The translations under genes and the position numbers were made by a program. From an uncultured Lachnospiraceae bacterium (GTDB lineage Bacteria > Bacillota > Clostridia > Lachnospirales > Lachnospiraceae), in contig CAJTOR010000018.1 in NCBI GenBank assembly GCA_910577675.1, positions 1-64,000 on the forward strand: a stretch of DNA of 64,000 nucleotides, read 5' to 3'. The notes beneath the pieces were generated by a model. The model did no database searches, had not been told where the DNA came from, and was given only the letters and a program-made list of their open reading frames with translations. This document shows, one piece after another, positions 34,017 through 41,282 of this stretch. Within the stretch, counting starts at the first letter, position 1. Each line of letters opens with the position of its first letter.

Positions 34017-36506
34017 ATGAAGATCGGGGAAAGAAATCGGGCTGGTGTTGAAATCTTGGCACCTGCCGGGTCAAAGGAGGGGCTGGTTGCGGCGATCGGT
34101 GCGGGTGCGGACGCTGTCTATGTGGGCGGTGTATGCTTTGGCGCGCGCGCTTACGCAAATAATCTGGAAGAAAAAGAACTCTGTGAAGCAATTGACTATG
34201 TGCACCTGCATTCAAAGCGCATTTATTTAACAGTGAATACACTTTTAAAACCTGAGGAGATGGGCGATGCGCTCTACCGCTATTTAAAGCCCTACTATGA
34301 GCAGGGGATTGATGCCGTGATAGTGCAGGATGCCGGGGTCTTGAAATTTATTTCGGAGGAATTTCCGGGGCTTTCTATCCACGCGAGCACACAGATGTCG
34401 CTTGCGATGGCGGAGGGGGTGGCATGTTTTTCGGACTACCCGGTGACGCGGCTTGTAAACGCGAGGGAACTTGGACTTTTTGAAATACAGCGCATCAGGA
34501 AGCAGTGCGGGCTTGAGATAGAGTCCTTTGTGCATGGGGCGCTGTGCTACTGTTATTCGGGGCAGTGTCTGATGAGCAGCATGATTGGCGGGCGTTCGGG
34601 GAACCGGGGCAGATGCGCACAGCCGTGCAGGCTTGCCTATAACGGGGCTTACCTGCTCTCGCCAAAAGATATCTGTACACTCGATATGATCCCGGAGCTT
34701 ATCGGGGCGGGAATCGATTCCTTTAAGATAGAGGGGAGGATGAAACGCTACGAATATGCGGCGGGGGTAACGGCAGCTTACCGCCGGGAAGTGGATCGGT
34801 ATTTTACCCTGGGGGAGGAGGGTTATAAAAGCTTCCACCAAAAACATCCGGAAGTACTTTTGCAGGCTGTTGAGGATTTGAAGGATTTATATAACCGGGG
34901 TGGTTTTACAAAGGGGTACTATCTAAGTCGCAACGGGAAAGCGATGATGTCCACCGCCCGCCCGAACCACAGCGGGGTAAAAGTGGCGCGGGTGGAGGAG
35001 GTGCGAGGCAACAGGGCGCTCCTTTGCGCGCAAAAGGAACTGCACGCCCAGGATGTGCTTGAAATCCGCATGGGGGAAGGAGAGGGGGAAAATTATGAAT
35101 TTACACTCGGGCAGGCGCACTTAGCGGGCGAGCGTTTTTTTGCAAATTTTACCCCGGGGCTTTTGGTACAAAAGAAAGATCCTGTGTACCGGACAAAAAA
35201 CAACCTGCTGCTAACGCGGATTTCAGAAGAATATTTTGAGAAAAAACCGAGAAGGGCGGTGGAAGGAAAACTGGTGGCAAAAGTCGGGGAACCGCTAGAG
35301 TTATTAGTGTGCACGGCGGGAGGGAAAGAGGATGTGGCAGGGGGGGATGATGCAGCGGATACCCATAAGGGGCAGGTTTTGGCAAAGGCTAAAGGCGGGA
35401 TCGTACAGTGTGCGAAAAAGCAGCCGATGGGGGCGGAGCGTCTGCGCGCTGCCCTGGAAAAAACGGGGGATACACCGTTTTATTTTTCGGGAATTGATAT
35501 GGAATTATCGGGCGATATCTTTTTGCCGGTATCCGCGTTAAATGCCCTGCGCCGGGAAGCGCTCGCGGTTTTGGAAAGCAGAATTGCTAAGGGGTACCGC
35601 AGGGTACTTCCTGCTAAGAAGGAGGAAGTGTACAAAGAGTGTAATGGCGGGGATGGGGAACCAAAAAACCAGGTGGGAAAAAAGAATGGAATGCTAAAAA
35701 GGGGCATGCAAAACGGTATCCATGTCTGCGTAATGACGGGGGGGCAGTTTGAGGCGGTACTTTGTGCAGGGCGTGTTAAGAGGGTTTATTATGATCTGGC
35801 GGCATTTGCTGCCGGGGGAATATATGAGGCGGCAAGGAAGGCAAAAGAGGCAGGTATTGAATTTTTCCTGCGTCTTCCCCGCATCTGCCGGGCAGGAACA
35901 TACGATAAATTAAGAGATTTAAAAGATTGCCTGCTCGGTGATTTTGTGGACGGATACCTGATACAGAATATGGAGGAGCTTTATCTGTTTGCAATCGAAT
36001 GGCGGGTTTTCGATATGGGGAAAATACTTGTGGCGGATGCCATGCTCTATGTGATGAACGGAAAGGCAAAACAGTTTTTTAGGGAGTTTGGGGTGGAGGA
36101 ATTCACTGCGCCGTATGAGCTCAATGCAAAGGAACTTTCTGTGCTTGGCTTGGAGGATATGGCGCTGCCCGTTTATGGAAGGCTGCCCCTTATGGTTTCT
36201 GCCCAGTGTGTGAAAAAAAATACAAAAGAAGAATGTGATAAGATGATGGAACCACTTTATCTTACCGACAGGAAACAGAAAAAACTTCCTGTTCTTAATT
36301 TTTGCTGTTTCTGCTATAATGTAGTGTATGGTTATGAGTGCCTGTCACTGCTTGGATGCCCGGAAGTAAATGACCTTGCCCCGGCATCGTTTCGCTATGA
36401 CTTCACACTGGAAACGGAGGATGAGGTCAGGAAAATATTGGAAAAAGATGAATTGCCTAAAAATATTGAGTTTACAAAAGGGCATTTCCGGCGTGGGGTA
36501 TTGTAA
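34017..36506 (+). CDS. U32 family peptidase with C-terminal DUF3656-like part
   Basis: This is an 829-residue protein. The N-terminal half is a U32 collagenase-like domain (EILAPAGSKEGLVAAIGAGADAVY near the start, cited in part; STQMSLAM; FVHGALCYCYSGQC; GRCAQPCR), with the conserved Cys cluster that in RlhA-type members may carry an Fe-S centre. The second half (about 400-829) contains the DUF3656-like extension and a second U32-like piece (LRDLKDCLLGDFVDGYLIQNMEEL). Family members act in 23S rRNA or tRNA hydroxylation, or as proteases; the exact role here is unknown. The ATG at 34017 begins a frame with a weak ribosome site. It is downstream of zapA, the common order. Confidence 0.85.
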   Translation: MKIGERNRAGVEILAPAGSKEGLVAAIGAGADAVYVGGVCFGARAYANNLEEKELCEAIDYVHLHSKRIYLTVNTLLKPEEMGDALYRYLKPYYEQGIDAVIVQDAGVLKFISEEFPGLSIHASTQMSLAMAEGVACFSDYPVTRLVNARELGLFEIQRIRKQCGLEIESFVHGALCYCYSGQCLMSSMIGGRSGNRGRCAQPCRLAYNGAYLLSPKDICTLDMIPELIGAGIDSFKIEGRMKRYEYAAGVTAAYRREVDRYFTLGEEGYKSFHQKHPEVLLQAVEDLKDLYNRGGFTKGYYLSRNGKAMMSTARPNHSGVKVARVEEVRGNRALLCAQKELHAQDVLEIRMGEGEGENYEFTLGQAHLAGERFFANFTPGLLVQKKDPVYRTKNNLLLTRISEEYFEKKPRRAVEGKLVAKVGEPLELLVCTAGGKEDVAGGDDAADTHKGQVLAKAKGGIVQCAKKQPMGAERLRAALEKTGDTPFYFSGIDMELSGDIFLPVSALNALRREALAVLESRIAKGYRRVLPAKKEEVYKECNGGDGEPKNQVGKKNGMLKRGMQNGIHVCVMTGGQFEAVLCAGRVKRVYYDLAAFAAGGIYEAARKAKEAGIEFFLRLPRICRAGTYDKLRDLKDCLLGDFVDGYLIQNMEELYLFAIEWRVFDMGKILVADAMLYVMNGKAKQFFREFGVEEFTAPYELNAKELSVLGLEDMALPVYGRLPLMVSAQCVKKNTKEECDKMMEPLYLTDRKQKKLPVLNFCCFCYNVVYGYECLSLLGCPEVNDLAPASFRYDFTLETEDEVRKILEKDELPKNIEFTKGHFRRGVL

Positions 36507-36575
36507 CCTACTAATTGTGTCAGGTGGGGGATAAGCTCTGTCTGACATGAGGAAGCAGCATAGGGATATAATTTA
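36504..36575. repeat. Structured intergenic repeat family D, copy 2
   Basis: This second copy begins on the TAA stop codon of the U32 gene. TGTCAG (36518-36523) pairs with CTGACA (36542-36547). Compared with copy 1 the stem is shifted by a compensating change. It ends 19 bases before the aminopeptidase promoter. Confidence 0.75.
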
Positions 36576-36593
36576 TTTTGACACAAAAAATAT

Positions 36594-36622
36594 TTGCTAT
36601 TTCAAAATCAACGTGGTAAAAT
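36594..36622 (+). promoter_or_regulatory. Sigma-A promoter for the aminopeptidase gene
   Basis: TTGCTA (36594-36599) and TAAAAT (36617-36622) are 17 bases apart. A second TTGACA at 36578-36583 lies just upstream. Confidence 0.65.
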
Positions 36623-36706
36623 TAAAAGCATAAATTGTCGGTTTATGAGAAAGGGATGGGGAATAACATCTTGCCTAAGTAAAACCGACGGAAAGAGAGG
36701 ATGATT

Positions 36707-38131
36707 ATGGCAGAGAAGAAAGCCGCGGCAGCAAAAAAAGCACCGGCGAAAAAGAAAGAGGAAAAGAAAATCCGCAACGCATGGCTGAAATATACGGAGG
36801 AGCAGAAAAAGGAAGCCTTTACGGTGAGCGAGGGCTACAAGAAATTTATTTCGGACTGCAAGACCGAGAGGGAGTGTGTGGATGAGGTTGTGCGCCAGGC
36901 GCAGGCAGCGGGCTACAAGGATTTGTTTTCAGTGAAGAAGGTAAAGCCTAGCGATAAGCTTTACGCGGTAAATATGGGAAAGACCGTGGTTCTCTTTGTT
37001 GCGGGCACAAAGCCTCTTGAGGATGGCATGAAGATTTTAGGTGCCCACATTGACTCGCCGCGCATTGATATCAAGCAGATTCCGCTTTACGAGGAAACGG
37101 AGATGGCTTTCCTCGACACACATTATTACGGCGGTATCAAGAAATACCAGTGGGTGACATTACCGCTTGCCATCCACGGCGTATTTGTGAAGAAGGATGG
37201 CACGGTAGTGCCAGTTTCCATCGGCGAGAAAGAGGACGACCCGGTGGTTGGAATCAGCGACCTGCTCGTGCATCTTTCCGCGGATCAGATGCAGAAGACC
37301 GCGAGCAAGGTAATTGAGGGCGAGGACTTAAATGTCAATGTGGGAAGTATCCCGTTTGCAGACGAGGAGAAGGAAGCGGTAAAGAAAAATATATTAAAGC
37401 TTCTTAAAGAGCAGTACGACGTGGAGGAGGACGATTTTATTTCCGCGGAGCTTGAGGTGGTTCCGGCGGGTCGGGCGAGGGATTACGGTCTTGACCGCAG
37501 CATGGTTTACGGCTACGGGCAGGATGACCGCGTATGTGCCTACACTTCGATGCTCGCACTGTTTGGTGTGGAGAGCACGGACCGCACGGCGGTGTGCATC
37601 CTTGTGGATAAGGAGGAGGTCGGCAGTATCGGCGCGACCGGTATGCACTCAAAATTCTTTGAGAATGTGGTGGCGGAGCTGATGGATCGCATGGGCGACT
37701 ATTCGGAACTTAAAGTGAGGCGGGCGCTGTCTAATTCAGTAATGCTTTCCTCCGATGTTTCGGCGGCGTTTGACCCGAATTATCCGGGAGTCAACGAGAA
37801 GAAGAACACGGCATATTTTGCGCACGGTCTTGTATTTAACAAGTACACCGGTTCAAGGGGCAAGAGCGGCTGCAACGATGCGAACGCGGAGTTTATGGCT
37901 GCGATCCGCGCCGCACTTGAAAAGAATGATGTGGTATTCCAGACCTCGGAGCTTGGGAAGGTGGACCAGGGCGGCGGCGGAACAATCGCCTACATTATGG
38001 CGCAGTACAATATGCAGGTGATTGACAGCGGTGTGCCGGTGTTGAATATGCATGCCCCTTGGGAGATTACAAGCAAGGCAGATGTTTATGAGGCGATGCG
38101 GGGCTATGGTGCATTCCTGAAAGAGATGTAG
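36707..38131 (+). CDS. M18 family aminopeptidase
   Basis: This 474-residue cytoplasmic zinc aminopeptidase removes N-terminal residues from peptides. A Lys/Ala-rich N-terminus (AEKKAAAAKKAPAKKKEEK) is unusual and probably disordered. Zinc-ligand motifs are His in ILGAHIDSPR, Asp in GYGQDDRV, Glu/Asp in VDKEEVGS and the late DVSAAFDP and NMHAPWEI segments. The family's catalytic Glu is in KEEVGSIG. The start at ATG 36707 was preferred over ATG 36701 because GAGAGG at 36695-36700 is too near the first one. It is followed closely by dut. Confidence 0.9.
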   Translation: MAEKKAAAAKKAPAKKKEEKKIRNAWLKYTEEQKKEAFTVSEGYKKFISDCKTERECVDEVVRQAQAAGYKDLFSVKKVKPSDKLYAVNMGKTVVLFVAGTKPLEDGMKILGAHIDSPRIDIKQIPLYEETEMAFLDTHYYGGIKKYQWVTLPLAIHGVFVKKDGTVVPVSIGEKEDDPVVGISDLLVHLSADQMQKTASKVIEGEDLNVNVGSIPFADEEKEAVKKNILKLLKEQYDVEEDDFISAELEVVPAGRARDYGLDRSMVYGYGQDDRVCAYTSMLALFGVESTDRTAVCILVDKEEVGSIGATGMHSKFFENVVAELMDRMGDYSELKVRRALSNSVMLSSDVSAAFDPNYPGVNEKKNTAYFAHGLVFNKYTGSRGKSGCNDANAEFMAAIRAALEKNDVVFQTSELGKVDQGGGGTIAYIMAQYNMQVIDSGVPVLNMHAPWEITSKADVYEAMRGYGAFLKEM

Positions 38132-38149
38132 TGCCCCTGGGAGATAAAA

Positions 38150-38584
38150 ATGGAAACAATAAAGATACAGTATCTGGATGATACGGTGGAGCGGCTTCGC
38201 TATATCGATGGGAAATCCGACTGGATTGATTTAAGGTCGGCGGCGGAGGTTGTGATGGCAGCGGGGGAATTTACCATGATCCCGCTCGGTGTGGCGTTGC
38301 AGCTACCTGAGGGATACGAGGCACATATTGTGCCGCGCAGCAGCACATTCAAAAATTTTGGCATCATACAGACGAATCATACCGGGGTGGTGGATAATTC
38401 GTACTGTGGACCGGATGACTGGTGGTATATGCCGGCATATGCGCTGCGCGATACCGTGATCCACAAAAATGATCGTATCTGTCAGTTCCGCATAGTGAAA
38501 AACCAGCCTGCACTTGTTTTTGACGAGGTGGTGGCACTTGAGGGGAAGAACCGTGGCGGACTTGGCAGCACCGGTGTAAAATAA
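38150..38584 (+). CDS. dut: dUTP diphosphatase
   Basis: This 144-residue homotrimeric nucleotide hydrolase converts dUTP to dUMP and pyrophosphate, preventing uracil incorporation into DNA. The five conserved motifs appear in order: DLRSA (motif 1), VPRSSTFKNFG (2), TGVVDNSYCG (3), KNDRICQF (4) and NRGGLGSTG (5). The ATG at 38150 follows a GGGAG site, 18 bases after the aminopeptidase stop, so both are probably in one operon. A terminator follows. Confidence 0.93.
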   Translation: METIKIQYLDDTVERLRYIDGKSDWIDLRSAAEVVMAAGEFTMIPLGVALQLPEGYEAHIVPRSSTFKNFGIIQTNHTGVVDNSYCGPDDWWYMPAYALRDTVIHKNDRICQFRIVKNQPALVFDEVVALEGKNRGGLGSTGVK

Positions 38585-38585
38585 G

Positions 38586-38634
38586 TAAAAAAGCGTGTTG
38601 GATGGATTTTAACACCGTCCGGCGCGCTTTTTTT
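38586..38634 (+). terminator. Rho-independent terminator after dut
   Basis: A-rich AAAAAAGCG and GCGCGCTTTTTTT flank an imperfect GC stem with a 12-base loop; a T-run follows. Confidence 0.75.
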
Positions 38635-38737
38635 GTGCGTGGGAAAGAGAGTTTTGGCGGTTTTGCCAGAGGTTATTTTATTTGGCATTTTCGGCGCTAT
38701 GTGGAGAATGCGGGGTAAAATTCGTTCAAAATTACCA

Positions 38738-38766
38738 TTGAATAAAAAGGTGAAATAGATTATACT
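38738..38766 (+). promoter_or_regulatory. Sigma-A promoter for the amidase gene
   Basis: TTGAAT (38738-38743) and TATACT (38761-38766) are 17 bases apart, 24 bases before the TTG start codon. Confidence 0.7.
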
Positions 38767-38789
38767 TATTAAAATGGAGGGAGAATACA

Positions 38790-40067
38790 TTGCGCAAGGA
38801 TAAGCGTTTGAGGAGAATGGCATGGATAGTCCTGGTACTGTCATGCTTTTGCATAATATTGGGATATATCAGGAAGGAACCGGAGAAAGCAGCAGTGCCA
38901 GCGACGACCCCAACCCCTTATGATATGCCGGAGGAAACACAAAGTGAGATGCCTCCTACGAAACTCGAACAGTTGATGCAGTCCATGATGCCGACCTCGG
39001 TTCCAATGCCCGCTGCCTGGGAGGAAATTGTGGGGGCGGGCAGGACTGCCCTGTCCCGGAGGCTTAAAGATATGGATGTGATTGTGTTGGAGAAGGGGGA
39101 TGGATACGGCGATGCGAGGATTGTGCTTAACGAACGCCCTGTAACAAGGCAGCTTGAAGTGACCATCAGCGGAATTTCGGGCAGTCCGCTATCAGATGGG
39201 CAGGTGAAGCGCATCGCGAAGAATACTTATTATCATGGAACCCCGCCGACCCCAACTCCGGCTCCGACCGGGCTGCTCTCGCCCACACCGTCGATTTTGC
39301 CGTCCGATCCTTATAATCCATGGCAGAACGATGTGGTGAGGGAGATTGCTACAACCGAGGTGGTGGAACGGGACGGGAGCCTGACACAGACGCTTTTGCT
39401 CACTCTTAATAAAACATATGTCTATCAGCTCTACGAGGATGAGTATAATTATTATATTGCGCTGGTCAGACCTAAGGATGTATATGAGAAGATCGTGGTG
39501 GTCGATGCGGGGCATGGGGGGATTGATGAGGGGACACTGATAGCGGGCAGGGAACATATGGAAAAGGATATTAATCTCGATATTGTTCTGCGCCTGAAGG
39601 GATTGCTTGATAACCAGGATGGGATCAAGGTATATTATACGAGGACGGAGGACATTAAGCCGTCATTACAACAGAGGGTTGATCTTGCAAATGATGTCGA
39701 GGCGGATTTCTTTTTGAGCGTCCACTGCAATTCGAATGAAACGCGCTCCTTAAATGGGATGGAAGTATTGTTTGACTCGCGGCAGGATGTGTGGGAGGGA
39801 ATGAATTCCCGCAGGTTTGCAGAGATTATATTGGAGAAGATGGACGGCTATGCGGGTTTTAAGAACCGGGGACTTGTTCCGAGGGAGCATAATCTGTCCA
39901 TTATAAAATATGCGCAGGTTCCGGTGGCGCTTGTAGAGGTTGGCTATCTGTCAAATGAGGGTGACAGAAAGCTTCTGATACAGGATCAGACGCGGCAGAA
40001 GGTAGCAGAGGGACTTTTTGAGGCGATCCTTTGCGGCTATGGGGAACTAGGAGGGGATGGGACATAA
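38790..40067 (+). CDS. N-acetylmuramoyl-L-alanine amidase (Amidase_3)
   Basis: This 425-residue exported cell-wall hydrolase cuts the bond between N-acetylmuramic acid and L-alanine of peptidoglycan. A membrane signal segment (about 10-30) is followed by a Thr/Pro-rich stretch and a domain resembling AMIN-type or GerM-like regions (about 60-210). A second Pro-rich linker (TPTPAPTG, LLSPTP) lies in between. The catalytic Amidase_3 domain has zinc ligands His in VVDAGHGGIDE, Glu in REHMEKDINLD and His in LSVHCNSNE, and the catalytic Glu in ALVEVGYLSN. The start is TTG 38790 after GGAGGG. It may act in sporulation or division; this is not determined. Confidence 0.88.
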   Translation: MRKDKRLRRMAWIVLVLSCFCIILGYIRKEPEKAAVPATTPTPYDMPEETQSEMPPTKLEQLMQSMMPTSVPMPAAWEEIVGAGRTALSRRLKDMDVIVLEKGDGYGDARIVLNERPVTRQLEVTISGISGSPLSDGQVKRIAKNTYYHGTPPTPTPAPTGLLSPTPSILPSDPYNPWQNDVVREIATTEVVERDGSLTQTLLLTLNKTYVYQLYEDEYNYYIALVRPKDVYEKIVVVDAGHGGIDEGTLIAGREHMEKDINLDIVLRLKGLLDNQDGIKVYYTRTEDIKPSLQQRVDLANDVEADFFLSVHCNSNETRSLNGMEVLFDSRQDVWEGMNSRRFAEIILEKMDGYAGFKNRGLVPREHNLSIIKYAQVPVALVEVGYLSNEGDRKLLIQDQTRQKVAEGLFEAILCGYGELGGDGT

Positions 40068-40093
40068 TTATAATTCAAGAAGGAGTGGATCCG

Positions 40094-40705
40094 ATGGATA
40101 AAATTATATTTGCGACCGCGAACGAAGGAAAAATGAGGGAGATCCGCGAGATTTTTAAGGATGCTCCCTATAGTGTGGTTTCTATGAAGGAGGCGGGGAT
40201 TACTGCCGATATAGTGGAGGATGGGACGACCTTTGAGGAAAATGCACTGATTAAGGCGCGCGCGGTTGCGGGAGTATCAGGGGCTGTTGCGATGGCAGAT
40301 GATTCGGGACTTGAGGTGGATTTTCTTGATAAGGCTCCGGGAGTTTATTCCGCCAGGTTTTTGGGTGAGGATACCTCCTATGAAATTAAGAATCAGTATA
40401 TTCTTGATAAATTGAAGGATGTGCCTGATGAAGGGCGCACCGCGCGTTTCGTCTGTGCGATCGCGGTGGCTTTTCCCGATGGAAGGACGGCGGTGCGCAC
40501 CGCGGCGATTGAGGGCAGGATTGCGTATGAGCCGGCGGGGGAAAATGGTTTTGGCTATGACCCGATTTTTTATGTGACAGAATATGGGAGGACAACGGCG
40601 GAACTTACGATGGAGCAGAAGAATCGGATCAGCCACCGGGCGAAGGCGCTTGCGGCGATAAAGGATTGGCTGTTCTCTTTAGAAGGGAAGGGGGACTGCC
40701 GATAG
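40094..40705 (+). CDS. rdgB: Non-canonical purine NTP pyrophosphatase RdgB/HAM1
   Basis: This 203-residue house-cleaning enzyme hydrolyses ITP, dITP and XTP to monophosphates. The start ATANEGKMREI binds the triphosphate. The conserved VAMADDSGLEVDFLDKAPGVYSAR is cited in parts (ADDSGLEVD, APGVYSARF), followed by GFGYDPIF and the SHRAKAL tail. The ATG at 40094 follows AAGGAG. The frame stays open upstream to 40031, inside the amidase gene, but the chosen start matches the family. It overlaps the frame of the phosphodiesterase gene slightly only if the longer upstream start of that gene is used. Confidence 0.95.
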   Translation: MDKIIFATANEGKMREIREIFKDAPYSVVSMKEAGITADIVEDGTTFEENALIKARAVAGVSGAVAMADDSGLEVDFLDKAPGVYSARFLGEDTSYEIKNQYILDKLKDVPDEGRTARFVCAIAVAFPDGRTAVRTAAIEGRIAYEPAGENGFGYDPIFYVTEYGRTTAELTMEQKNRISHRAKALAAIKDWLFSLEGKGDCR

Positions 40706-40719
40706 GGCAGGGAAATGGC

Positions 40720-41232
40720 TTGGAAACAGTGAAATCAATTCTTGTGATAAGCGATTCGCACGGGCAGTATCTGTATCTTGAAAAGTTGCAAAAACAACTG
40801 CCAAAACCTGATTATATCATCCATCTCGGGGATGTGGCGAGGGATCAGGATTATATAGGGGCGCTGTTTGGCTGTGCGGTGGATATGGTTGCCGGCAATA
40901 ATGATTTTTTCACCGAGTTGCCGGGCGAATTTACTATACGTGAGGGAAAACATGTAATCTGGCTGACTCACGGGCACGGTTACAGCGTTAACAGTGGCAC
41001 GGACCGCCTGATTCGCCGTGCGAAAGCGCTCGGGGCGGATACCGTGATGTTCGGGCACACTCATCGGCCCTGTGTGGATTTTAAGGACGGGGTTTGGTTG
41101 ATTAATCCAGGCAGCATATCGCTGCCAAGACAGGAGAGCCGCAGACCGACCTATATTATGATGAGGGTCGGAAGGGACGGGGAGATTGATTACAGAGTTA
41201 ATGAGATCGGTGAGAAAACAAAATGGACTTAG
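40720..41232 (+). CDS. YfcE/MJ0936 family metallophosphoesterase
   Basis: This approximately 170-residue two-metal phosphoesterase has the full motif set: ISDSHGQ (I), HLGDVARD (II), VAGNNDFF (III), LTHGHGY (IV) and GHTHRP (V). Family members hydrolyse phosphodiesters in vitro; the cellular substrate is unknown. The start is uncertain: a TTG at 40720 is 6 bases after AGGGA, and a GTG at 40729 is another choice. A longer ATG at 40666 would overlap rdgB by 40 bases. The rdgB-yfcE pair is common in Clostridia. Confidence 0.85.
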   Translation: METVKSILVISDSHGQYLYLEKLQKQLPKPDYIIHLGDVARDQDYIGALFGCAVDMVAGNNDFFTELPGEFTIREGKHVIWLTHGHGYSVNSGTDRLIRRAKALGADTVMFGHTHRPCVDFKDGVWLINPGSISLPRQESRRPTYIMMRVGRDGEIDYRVNEIGEKTKWT

Positions 41233-41282
41233 CACAGTCCGCTTTGTTGTTTTGTGCCGGTGGTGGCGCGGTTTGATGGGGA

